A DNA stretch of 64,000 nt from Candidatus Contubernalis alkalaceticus (GTDB lineage: Bacteria > Bacillota > Dethiobacteria > SKNC01), in the NCBI RefSeq assembly GCF_022558445.1, contig NZ_CP054699.1:2868001-2932000 (forward strand), read 5' to 3'. Shown here in pieces: positions 34,856-45,300 of this stretch. A model generated the notes under the pieces. That model ran no database searches, was not told the origin of the DNA, and worked only from the letters and a program-made list of their open reading frames with translations. A program made the translations under genes and the position numbers. The number at the start of each line of letters is the position of its first letter. Position 1 is the stretch's first letter.

Positions 34856-35024
34856 AGATTAGCTGCGATTCCATCCACCCATAATTTACCGTTAATGTAA
34901 TTTTAGTACTGTTAATTTGGGTGGCTTAGTTAAGTGATGCCTTTTTTGGGCAAGCACCCCCTTAACAGCAGCGAATTTCTTAAATAATTTCCAGTTAACT
35001 ACTTGACATCACACCGCTGCTCTT

Positions 35025-35353
35025 ATAATTAAAGTATAAGGGGTAAAAATAATACTGTCCTCTCAATCTATGCACAAAAAAGCGAGGTATCTCAAATCCT
35101 TCTTTTTAAAACCTTTTACCTTTATGGATGTACAGTTTTATTAATAATTCTGCCCCAACCTTCCCTCATCACATATCCACCAAGATCTTCCCCTTCAGGA
35201 CCCATTTCAATTAAATGCCCGGAGATTCCGTAACTTGCCTTACGGCAATTTCCAGTAACTCCCAAAAGGGACCTGTCCCTCACCGCGTTAAAAGGACAAA
35301 GCAAGGGGCTTATTTCTATAAATATTACTCCCGGACCTTTCAAGTAATTCATT
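35025..35353. other. Intergenic remnant region right of IS110 copy 2
   Basis: No convincing gene. A minus-strand frame (35122-35352) includes protein-like text (LIEMGPEGEDLGGYVMREGW) but also runs through an inverted copy of the dispersed palindromic repeat (35215-35263). It is probably a decayed gene end fused by chance to repeat DNA. Confidence 0.4.
35215..35263. repeat. Dispersed palindromic repeat, copy C (inverted)
   Basis: In reverse complement it reads GGGAGTTACTGG, then AAATTGCCGTAAGGCAAG and GGAATCTCCGGGCAT, related to the copies at 28495-28543 and 54707-54753. Confidence 0.65.
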
Positions 35354-35388
35354 ATCTAAGTGTTTTAGCTTAGCTAAAACACTTAGAT
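35354..35388. repeat. 17-bp perfect inverted repeat
   Basis: ATCTAAGTGTTTTAGCT faces its exact complement around a single central T. There is no T run, so it is not a standard terminator. Function unknown. Confidence 0.75.
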
Positions 35389-35472
35389 TTAACTGATGGA
35401 AAATGCAAATCTTTCTAAAAGAAATACTTAAAAAGCATTGATTGCTTCTTTCAAAATTCCGTTTAACACTGT

Positions 35473-35534
35473 AACATGCTGAGGGACAGACCCCTTATGG
35501 GAATTTATGGAAGGAGTCCCTTCCATAAATTCCC
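35473..35534. repeat. Dispersed hairpin repeat, copy 1
   Basis: AACATGCTGAGGGACAGACC is followed by a 16-bp perfect stem GGGAATTTATGGAAGG (35499-35514) with its complement (35519-35534). A second copy is at 39132-39193. The two stems differ at two adjacent positions, with matching changes on both arms. Confidence 0.75.
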
Positions 35535-35563
35535 CCGGTCATCAAAGGGAAGGAGGAAATTCA

Positions 35564-35989
35564 GTTTCAATTCCTCATAGGAAGTCTGGAAATCATTTCA
35601 CCAAAAGGAAATTTTCTTTTATGCGGATGTTTCAATTCCTCATAGGAAGTCTGGAAATTCACGATTATGGAAAGATTGAGGACTTGAGAATTTAGTTTCA
35701 ATTCCTCATAGGAAGTCTGGAAATAAATGCTAAAAGGCAGCACGAATCCAAAAGCGGATCTGTTTCAATTCCTCATAGGAAGTCTGGAAATGTATGTACA
35801 GTTAAGTGTTCACACGTGCCCGGCGTGTGTTTCAATTCCTCATAGGAAGTCTGGAAATTCAGAGGCGTTGCGAGAATCTTTTACTGAGTTTTTGTTTCAA
35901 TTCCTCATAGGAAGTCTGGAAATCCGCAGAAGGGCCGTGGTTGTTAATGTTTTGCAGGGGTTTCAATTCCTCATAGGAAGTCTGGAAAT
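35564..35989 (-). CRISPR. CRISPR array 2: 7 repeats, 6 spacers, no recognisable leader
   Basis: The repeats are the same 30-bp sequence as array 1, with 6 spacers of about 35-38 bp. By the ATTGAAAC handle rule it reads leftward, so a leader should lie right of 35989. That DNA (35990-36242) does not resemble the leader of array 1 and no cas genes are adjacent. It is probably an orphan fragment moved by rearrangement near the IS110 copies; it would be served by the distant Cas6. Confidence 0.95.
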
Positions 35990-36242
35990 TTATAAACAAT
36001 TCTAATTCTGAACTAGCGTGACTTTACAAGTTATTACAGACACACCTACTTTGTATCTGTAATTTCAATTGTTACAAGGATTCAAAAGCGTATACCTAAC
36101 CGTACTTTTCTAATAGCTTGCCTGGGGAAAAAAAGTCATCTGGTATAGGTCAGTTTCCTCGTGAAAATATTTATACACATTATTCTGGACTTAATCGAGA
36201 CGAAGCTAATCATCCGAAAAAAAGGTCGACGGTTGAGCAAAA
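35990..36242. other. Noncoding flank between array 2 and the P-type ATPase gene
   Basis: No gene seen. There is a weak inverted repeat TTACAGA/TCTGTAA (near 36035-36062) and an isolated AATTTCAATTGTT that shares a few bases with the repeat end. No clear leader or promoter. Confidence 0.4.
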
Positions 36243-38936
36243 TTATGATATTTTCCTGGTAAAATATTTTTCCACCTCAACCATAAGGAAAACCATAAAA
36301 CCTCCAGCTATGGGTATCATCCACTCGATGGCTTTAATTGGGGCAGTACCGAAGAGTTCATTCATAAAAGGCGCATAGGTAAAGACCAGTTGGAGCAAAA
36401 CTAAAACCAGCACTGCCAAAAAAGCATGCCTGTTATTGAAAAAATCTCCACTTATACTGGTTTCATTAATCTTCCTACAGTTAAACAGGTAGAATAACTG
36501 TCCGGCCACCAGCATGTTAACAGCAATTGTCCGATTCGTGTCAAGATCATTTCCGCTGACTATTGACCACCAATATCCAAGTGCGGTTAATCCAGCGATT
36601 AAAACAGAAACAAAAAGAATACGCCATAAAAAGTAGCTGCCCAGGATGGGTTCCTTGTGATTTCTAGGAGGCAGCTCCATAACCTTCTTTTCCATGGGTT
36701 CTATGGAAAGGGCCAGGGCAAGTGTTACAGCCGTGACCATGTTTACCCATAAGATCTGTACGGGAGTTATCGGCAGGGTAGCTCCCACTAATATTGCACC
36801 TATAAGAACAAGAACCTCTGCCCCATTTGTTGGCAGGATGAAGAGGATGGTTTTTCGAATATTATCATATACCGTACGTCCCTCCTCAACAGCGTTAACT
36901 ATTGAAGCGAAGTTATCGTCCACCAGGATAATTTCTGAGGCCTCCTTTGAAACCTCTGTCCCCTTAATCCCCATGGCTATACCAATGTTAGCTTGTTTTA
37001 ACGCGGGCGCATCATTCACACCATCCCCTGTCATGGCACACATTAAATTATTAGCCTGCAGCGCCTTAACCAAGCGCAGTTTGTGTTCGGGATCTACCCT
37101 GGCAAAAACATCATGCTTCATAACCACTTGCGCAAGGGAAGCATCATCTAGCTTTCCAATTTCAGTACCTGTTATTACTTCTCTATCCTCGCCTAAATCT
37201 AGTTTTTTAGCTATGGCCTTTGCTGTAACAGCATGGTCGCCAGTAATCATTATGACACGTATACCCGCGCTTTTACATTCTTGGATTGCGGCGTATGCCT
37301 CATCGCGGGGAGGATCAATAATCCCAATAAAACCGAGAAAAACCAGTTCTTCTTTGTATAGTGTATCATCACTTAAATCTTGAACAGAAGTGTCAACATT
37401 TTTAAACGCGGCGGCAATGACTCTCTCGCCCTGCTCTGCTACAGAATTCATCTTCTTTTCCCAGTAGTCCAGATTAAGCTCTTCTTCTCCATTCGCTGAT
37501 AGTTGCCTACTGCACATAGCAAGTAATCTCTCGGGCGCGCCTTTTACAAACACAACGCTTTTCCCTTCAATTTGGTTTAAGGTTACCATGTATTTATTCT
37601 CTGATTCAAAAGGTATATAATCAATGCGCTTTGGAGTATATTCCTTAAGACCGGATTTATAGGCAAGGGTTAGCAGGGAGCCTTCCGTAGCCGTTCCAAT
37701 AAGTTTCCATTCACCACTATCATCTTTAACAATGTCAGAATCATTACAAACACGCACACATTGAATAAGCTTATTCAAGACGCTCTCTTTTTCAACATCT
37801 ACTTGATCGTTTTCTTTATAGATCTCTCCCTCCGGCTTATAGCCTGAACCCTCAACTTCATAGCAGGAATCTGCGGTAATTACCGTCTTGGCTGTCATTT
37901 CGTTTCTCGTGAGTGTCCCCGTTTTATCTGAGCAGATAACAGAAACAGATCCTAAAGTCTCAACAGAAGGCAAACGGCGAATGATAGCGTTTCTTCCAGC
38001 CATTCGCTGCACACCAATGGCCAGAGTAATTGTCATGATGGCTGGAAGGCCCTCTGGTATGGCCGCCACAACTAAGCTTATCGTGGCCATGAAAAGTTCC
38101 ACATAGGCGTAATCCCTAAAATAATAGCCAAAGGCAAAAAAGGCAGCTGCTATAAATACGATAATGACTGATATTACTTTTCCAAAGCGATCAATTTTTT
38201 GAAGAAGGGGCGTGGTAATTTCCTCCACTTCTTTCATCATCCGCGAGATTTTTCCCAATTCGGTGTTTTCACCAGTAGTTACAACCACGCCTGTGGCTTC
38301 CCCATAGGTAACCATGGTTCCTGAGTAAGCCATATTCTTCCTGTCCCCTATGACTACATCTCCCACGATGGGCTCTGTGTGTTTATTTACATCTGTAGAC
38401 TCCCCTGTAAGGGGCGATTCTTCAACCCTTAAGTTTTTGGCTTTGATAATTCGCAGGTCTGCAGGTAACTTATCTCCAGATTTTAGAATGATTACATCTC
38501 CAGGAACGATCTCTTCAGCACTTATTTTCTGCCTGTTTGAACTTCTAATTACTATGGCCTCAAGAGAAAGCATTTTTTTGATTTCTTCAAGTGCTTGCTC
38601 TGCTTTCCCTTCTTGGATAAAACCAATAAGACTATTAATCACGACTACCGCAATAATGACAAAGGTGTCGATCCAGTGATCCATAATCGCGGTTATAATT
38701 GCTACCCCTATGAGCAGGTAAATAAGTGTGTTGTGGAATTGCGCAAGTAAGCGCATTAACGCGCTCCGCCTTTTAGCTTCAGGTATCTTGTTTTTACCAA
38801 ACTCTTTTAAACGGTTCTGTACTTCACCCTCGGATAAACCTTTTTCTGTTGAAGTATCCAACTCTTTCAGCACACTTTCAGCTTCCATGCTATACCACTT
38901 TATATCGACTATACTGTTTTTTTCTGTTGGTCCCAT
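36243..38936 (-). CDS. P-type cation-transporting ATPase, probable calcium ATPase
   Basis: This is an 897-residue P2-type pump that exports cations, probably calcium, at ATP cost. Visible parts in order: N-terminal cation-ATPase domain (STEKGLSEGEVQNRLKEFGK), actuator motif PLTGES, the membrane motif SLVVAAIPEGLPAIMTITLA, phosphorylation site VICSDKTGTLTRNEM (about residue 340), nucleotide-binding FVKGAPE, hinge GDGVNDAPAL, and a C-terminal membrane bundle. The PEGLP motif and overall size fit SERCA/PMCA-like bacterial enzymes. AGGGG precedes the start. Monocistronic as seen. Confidence 0.92.
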   Translation of the reverse strand: MGPTEKNSIVDIKWYSMEAESVLKELDTSTEKGLSEGEVQNRLKEFGKNKIPEAKRRSALMRLLAQFHNTLIYLLIGVAIITAIMDHWIDTFVIIAVVVINSLIGFIQEGKAEQALEEIKKMLSLEAIVIRSSNRQKISAEEIVPGDVIILKSGDKLPADLRIIKAKNLRVEESPLTGESTDVNKHTEPIVGDVVIGDRKNMAYSGTMVTYGEATGVVVTTGENTELGKISRMMKEVEEITTPLLQKIDRFGKVISVIIVFIAAAFFAFGYYFRDYAYVELFMATISLVVAAIPEGLPAIMTITLAIGVQRMAGRNAIIRRLPSVETLGSVSVICSDKTGTLTRNEMTAKTVITADSCYEVEGSGYKPEGEIYKENDQVDVEKESVLNKLIQCVRVCNDSDIVKDDSGEWKLIGTATEGSLLTLAYKSGLKEYTPKRIDYIPFESENKYMVTLNQIEGKSVVFVKGAPERLLAMCSRQLSANGEEELNLDYWEKKMNSVAEQGERVIAAAFKNVDTSVQDLSDDTLYKEELVFLGFIGIIDPPRDEAYAAIQECKSAGIRVIMITGDHAVTAKAIAKKLDLGEDREVITGTEIGKLDDASLAQVVMKHDVFARVDPEHKLRLVKALQANNLMCAMTGDGVNDAPALKQANIGIAMGIKGTEVSKEASEIILVDDNFASIVNAVEEGRTVYDNIRKTILFILPTNGAEVLVLIGAILVGATLPITPVQILWVNMVTAVTLALALSIEPMEKKVMELPPRNHKEPILGSYFLWRILFVSVLIAGLTALGYWWSIVSGNDLDTNRTIAVNMLVAGQLFYLFNCRKINETSISGDFFNNRHAFLAVLVLVLLQLVFTYAPFMNELFGTAPIKAIEWMIPIAGGFMVFLMVEVEKYFTRKIS

Positions 38937-39309
38937 AATATGTACCCCTTTTCTGTTCCATAGTATTATACCAGTAATTCCAAGGCGATAATATTAGATA
39001 ACACAAAATAATGGATTTTTTTACCAAGCATAAAAATTCAATATTTTGATGCCCGGAGATTTCGATACTGATAACTATTGTTTTTAAACAAGCAATAAGG
39101 AAATTAGTGCTTGCTTAAACTGATGGAAGATAACATGCTGAGGGACAGACCCTTTTGGAGATTTATGGAAGGGTAATCCTTCCATAAATCTCCGAGCAAT
39201 GTTGGCAGCGTGAAGTTTCGTATCTCTAAGCGCTCTGCAAATACAGGGCGCTTTGTTCAAAAAAGATTTACAATTCTTTCGTTCTAAAGTAAATTCTAAT
39301 TCCTTTTTC
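38937..39309. other. Noncoding region with pieces of dispersed repeats
   Basis: It holds a partial palindromic-repeat end (GCCCGGAGATT at 39050), a sequence ATAACTATTGTTTTTAAACA shared in near-identical form with 63877, and the hairpin repeat at 39132-39193. No gene supported; the open frame on the minus strand here only overlaps the repeats. Confidence 0.5.
39132..39193. repeat. Dispersed hairpin repeat, copy 2
   Basis: AACATGCTGAGGGACAGACC is followed by stem GGAGATTTATGGAAGG (39157-39172) and its perfect complement (39178-39193). Compared with copy 1 (35473-35534), GA at stem positions 3-4 is AG, and the opposite arm changes from TC to CT, so pairing is preserved. Confidence 0.75.
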
Positions 39310-42300
39310 TCAGGAACCCATAAGCACCTCAATATAGTGTGTTTTTTTATCATTTGACAGCTTTATAACACTATCCTCCAGGTTTTCTCCATCTACAGAT
39401 ATACTGAATACCCCTTGATTTAGGCTTTTGGGATTTCTAACATTGATTTCATAGGTTGTCTCTACGTATCGATATATCACAGAATACTCTGTCCAATTCT
39501 TAGGGATACAGGGTTCTATGGTTAGTTGGTCACCATTTTTGCTGAATCCGAGGATATCTTCTAAGCCAGCCTGATACACCCAACCTGCGGATCCAGTATA
39601 CCAGGTCCATCCTCCTCGTCCTATGTGGGGATGCTCACCATATACATCCGCAGCCATTACATAGGGCTCTACTTTGTAGGTGGCATACTCTCTATCAGTA
39701 CGGGTATGGTTAATGGGATTCAACATCCCAAAAAGTTCCCAGGCTTTATCTCCATCACCCAGCATGGCAAATGCTGTAACAATCCAGGCAGCCGCATGGG
39801 TGTACTGACCACCATTCTCTCTTACCCCGGGGGGATAACCTTTAATATATCCAGGTTCCATATCCCCCTCATCAAAAGGAGGGGTCAGCAGTTTTATCAA
39901 ACCGTCATCCCTCATTACCAGGTAATCTTCAAGGGAATCCATCGCTCTTGCAGCCCTTTCATCATTCCCCGCACCTGAAATCACCGCCCAGGCTTGAGCT
40001 ATGGAGTCAATTTTGCACTCCCTATTGTTTATCGAACCCAGAGGTGCCCCATTGTCAAAAAAGGCCCGTTTGTACCAATTGCCATCCCAGGCATTTTCTT
40101 CAATGGCATTAACGATTCTTCCACTTAACGCAAGATAACGATCTGACCTGTCAACTTCTCCCATTTCTTGGCAGATTGGAATAAACATTTCTAGTGTTGT
40201 GTGTAAAAACCATCCCAGCCATACACTCTCACCCTTTCCTTCAATCCCTACCGTGTTCATCCCATCGTTCCAGTCTCCCCCGCCCATCAATGGCAGTCCC
40301 CGTTCGCCAAATTTCAAACCGTTTTCTAATGCCCGAATACAATGATCATAAAGGGAAGAAATCTCTTTAGAAATTTTGGGCTGACAGTATCTCTCATCCT
40401 CATGATCTTTTAAAATATCCTCTTCCAAAAATGAAATCCTATTATGCAAAATATCAAAATCTCCTGTAATCCTGACATACTCTGCCGTAACATAGGGTAA
40501 CCACAAATAGTCATCAGAAATCCGGGTTCTGGTACCCTTTCCGGCGGGTTCATGCCACCAATGCAAAACATCGCCTTCCACAAACTGATGCCGGGCATGC
40601 TGTAAAATCTGTTTCTTAGCAATTTGCGGCCAGATTGCAGCAATAGCTAAACAATCCTGCAGCTGATCTCGGAATCCCAAGGCACCGCCAGCTTGATAAA
40701 AACCAGATCTTGCCCACATTCTGCAGGAAATCGTTTGATATATAAGCCACCCGTTCAGCATAATATTCATGGCTGTATCAGGCGTTTTTACTTGGATAAC
40801 CTGTAGTTTATCTTGCCAAAACTTCTTAACATCAGTTAAAGATTTCTTTGCCCCATGTACACTATTAAACTTTTCTACTAATTCATGGACTTTTTTCAAA
40901 TTCCCAGCCATTCCAAATACGAAAACAATTTCCTTTGTTTCATAGGCCTTCATTCCAATATCTACCTGCATAGCAGCGCAGGGGTCATAGCCCGCTCCGA
41001 CTGTCCCAGACAAATACTTTCGTTTTAAGGATTCTGGCGATTCTATTTTGCCTTTTCCAAAGAACTCTTTTCGGTCTCCCGTTATAGAACGTTCTTCAAT
41101 AGATGTATCCATAAAGCAGACCCGATCTGCAAATTCTCTATTATAGGGATTCTCAATGATTAAGGTTCCTCGATTAGTTTTGGCGCTTACCAGATGCCTG
41201 GCAGTTTCTTGCGTATTTACTCCCAGAACAGGACTTACATAATAGGTTATGTTTAAATCTCTGGCCGTGGGACTGTTATTGCGCAAACTTATAATACTGA
41301 TTTTAACCGTACCTTCTACGGGCACAAACTGCACCAAACTTTGTGATATCCCATGGCTCACATGTTCAAATTCAGAATACCCAAATCCATGTTTGATGGT
41401 GTAAGCTTCCTCTTCTCGTATGGGAAGGGGCGTAATGGACCATGGTTTCCCCGATTTATCGCTTAAATAAAATATTTCTCCGGGATTGTCAATGACTGGG
41501 TTATTTGACCATGGGGAGAGTTTGTTTTCTCTGCTGTTTTCGCACCAGGTAAATCCCCCGCCAGACTCCGTAACCATAAACCCAAATTCCGGATTGGCAA
41601 TCACATTGGCCCAAGGCGCTGGAGTTGTTTGACCCTGTTCAAGCCTTATGACATACTCTTTGCCCTCCCTGTCAAAACCCCCTAAACCATTGAAATAGGA
41701 TAGTTCCTTTTCATCGGCTGTAGGCTCTGGGAAAAGCCGTTGTTCTAGTGGCTCATCCTTAGATTCTGTAAACAGATCATCATTTGAATCCTTTTCAACA
41801 GTGTCTCTTAAGGGCGGAAGCTCTATACTAGATACGTTTTTGATCTGTTCTTCCATGGTGCCATCTTGGCCATTAAATGTCATCCTGGCTGTGGCAGAAA
41901 AAAGATTAATCTCCTGAGTTAACATATTATTTGTATTCAGAATAAACACGTCCCCGCAAGAACTTAAAACATCATGGGTTTGACTGGAATATACAACCTC
42001 TTTGATCAGCGAAAACAACGGATTGGTGTAACTATTCTCCTCCTTGCAAAGAATTACCAAATCCACCCTCAAATCTTTCAACCGCCAGTATTCATGAGCT
42101 TTTAGCACCTCATAGAGGATTTCTACTTCCTCTATGTTATTGAGAATCAAAAGAATGATGGGTCTATCTCCAGAGATTGCATATGGCCACAAAGATGACT
42201 GCCCTATACGGTTTTCTTTGATGAGCTGTTGGTGCCGCACCCTGAGGGGACTGATAAACAGGATATGAGAGATCATTTCTTGATACAATTCCATCTGTGA

Positions 42301-45300
42301 CTCCTTAATATTTAGATACTTGGTCTCGACCTGACTTCTGGTAATCGCCAGCCAAAATGCAGCATCACATGTCTCTACCTTTGAATATTTTTCTACCAGT
42401 TCCATAAGGGACTTTTTATTATCGGCCATTGTGGTTACAAAGGAAATTCGGGCTGCCTTTCCTGGTTCAATCTTGACTCTTGCCCTAAGGCTGAATATTG
42501 GATCTAACACTGCCCCCACTGTGTTAGATAGAGGTTTATCCCGCTCAATGATTGTCGGATTATTGAGCGTATGGCCTCTGCCAATAAAATTCATTCTGTC
42601 GGTTTCATACTGTATATCCCCTACCATTTCCCCATCAATCACTGGTATTTCTGCAATCCACATTCCTTTTTCTGCTGGGCTCCTTGGCCGCCGATTGGCC
42701 AACAGCGCTTTATACTCAGAATTAAATTCTGTTCTCACAAAAAGATTACTAAAGGCAGGATGGGCCAGATCACACTCCTGGGGAGCCAAAACAGGTTCAA
42801 AATAGCTGGTCACCTCTATAACACAGGGAGTGGTTCCATTGTTTTTGAGCCGGACTCTTCGAATTTCCGCAATTTCCCCCGAGGCAACTGCAACTTCCGT
42901 AAAGGTTTCTATGTCTCCGTCTGTCCGTCTATAGGTGGCTTTATCCGGCGAAAAAACCACCTCATAATTGTCTGGGAGAACCTGCAGGGGAGCATAGGCA
43001 GCAGACCACTTTTGATTTTTATCAATATTTTTGATATAGAAGAACATTCCATAGTTATCAAGAATAGGGTCTTGTCTCCACCTTGATATGTCAACGGTTT
43101 TGCTCCTGCTGTAACCTGTTCCTTTGTCCGTTAGCATAACAGAGTAAAGGCCATTGGATAAAATATGGGCCTTGGGAAGACCAAGGCTCGGCGCTCTAAA
43201 TCTTCTATGTGCGGCCTTATCCTCATAGACCATTCCTTGACGGGGAATTACTTTTTCCTTGTTCTCCTTGGTAAAGACCACATTCAAAGGAACTTTTTCC
43301 TGTAGAAGAAGCCTTGCTGCCTTCACATAGGGATCCCTGGAGAACCGCTTCTGCATGGTATATTTATTTAAATAGTTATTCAGAGCCAATAAGCTCATAC
43401 CCTGATGATGTGCCATGAAACTTCTGATTACTACTCTTTCAGACTGGGAACCAAGGCGTTCCGGCGTATAATCTGCTGCTTCGTAATAACCATAGGGCCC
43501 ATCTAAACCCTCCGCTTTTAAATATTGAATGTTTTTATACGCATCCCCGGGGTTTACCATCAGTGCTAAGAAGGTGGCATAGGGTGCAGTTACCGCATCT
43601 TCAATCAAACCTCTTTTTAGTCCCAGCCAGGGAACTCCAATGGCTTTGTACTGATAATCAAGGTTTATATCCATTAAATTAAAAGAAGACTCTGAACTCC
43701 CCCAGGGCATTCCTCTTTGCTTACCATACTTTTTCTGACTTTTTATTACAAAGGAGTAAGTTTCATCTAACAGGGTGTTTCTATAGCTCCTCATGATAAC
43801 CAGCGGCATGAGATACTCAAACATGGTTCCACTCCAGGAAATGAGACCCTTATAATGATCAACCACCGTAAGAGCTCTCCCCAGCATAAACCAATGCTTG
43901 GGGGGAACCTCTCCTCTTGCTATGGCTATATAACTGGTCTGTCTGGCTTCTGATGCCAATAAATCATAATATGAATTTGTCAGCTTTTTGTCATTGATAC
44001 TGTAACCAATGGAAAAAAGCTGCCTTCTCTGGTCATACAAAAACGTGAACTTAGTATCTTGTGACAAAACATCTATTCGCTCAATTAATTGATAATACTT
44101 TTCTAAAAATTCTAGAGTATAGTCGTTAGATTCTATTACAGCATTTCTTAATTCATGAAGCCAGGCCAGCCCTTCCTGAAAAGATACCCCCTCCATTTTC
44201 TCTGTTTCCTCTAATAACTGGTCAATTCTTGTTAGCACACGACTGTTAAATTCAGCTAAATCTTTTAAACATACGTTTGTTTTTAGGATGTCCAGTAATT
44301 TATTTGTCTCCACCAACAAACCCTCTGACAGCATATCTTCGGGCATAGTTTCTGTCATATAAACCCAGGGGACAAATATCTCCAGTTCCTTTTTAAAAAT
44401 TTCAGCCATTCGCTCCACTTTGGTTTTCCATGCTGGCTTCTTAATATGGGTAACCACAGTGCCCTCAATAAACTCATCCAATGCCTGATTCCATGACATT
44501 GGGTTGATATCGCTCTCATTTTTCACAAAATCAAAACAGGAAAAACCGGGAAGCTCTTCTGCCTCCTGGAGGCCATTTCGAAGAGTATCATTAATTCCTT
44601 TGACAAAGACAGCATCCACCAGAGGTCTGGAATAATACTCCTTCAAACCTTGAGCCAGGGTAATCAAGTAGCAAACAAAATTACCGCTATCCACCGAAGA
44701 TACGTAAAGGGGTTTTAGTGGTTCAAGAGTTCTGGTATCATACCAGTTATATAAATGTCCATTCCACTTCTCCATTTTTTCGATAGTAGTTACCGTTTTC
44801 GAAATTGCTTCAAAGGTTTCCAGTATCCCTGTATACCCCATATCTCTTCCCGAAAGAGAGGCCAAAAGCCCTAATCCGATATTGGTTGGAGATGTTCTAT
44901 AGGCAATTCCTCTTGGAGGATCTTCCTGAAAATTATCTGGAGCAAGGAAATTGTTTTTGGCGTTTGCAAACTCTTCAAAATACCGCCACGTTTTTCTTGT
45001 TATTTTACCCAACTCTAACAAAGCTTCCTGACCTAACTTTTCCTGCTCAATATTAATGTCTTTACTGATAACGTAGGCAATAAAGGGAGAAACCCCCCAT
45101 ATAACCAAAAATACTAAACTTAAATGTAAACTTTCCGGCTTAAAAAAGTAGGCCAAAACAGCAAGGGCGAAACCCTGAATAACACTTATTGACATGGCAG
45201 ATAAATAACTTTTTAAAGAACTGCTTTGATACTTATCAGCATCGGCGGAGGTTACCCATTCCAGCATGTTTTTCTTGGTGATAAGGACACGGACTAGTGT

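Larger units (their letters stand above)
32991..35021 (+). mobile_element. IS110-family element, copy 2
   Basis: This is an identical copy of 30576-32606, also flanked by CTT (32988-32990, 35022-35024). The pre-insertion target reconstructs as AACTCCTTATAATT, close to the ATCTCCTTTAATTG target of copy 1. Both lie at a ribosome-binding-site-like AAGGAG on the minus strand. It lies 14 bases upstream of the interrupted AraC gene. Confidence 0.9.

Noticed and set aside
35990-36242. Leader for array 2 on its right side
   Set aside because: No shared sequence with the array 1 leader; only an isolated AATTGAAAT similarity to the repeat end.
36118-36378. Plus-strand frame at the 3' end of the P-type ATPase gene
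   Set aside because: Antisense to a well supported gene, no ribosome binding site.
39084-39353. 89-codon minus-strand frame overlapping the glucan synthase end
   Set aside because: It is out of frame with the real gene and consists of dispersed repeat and hairpin DNA.
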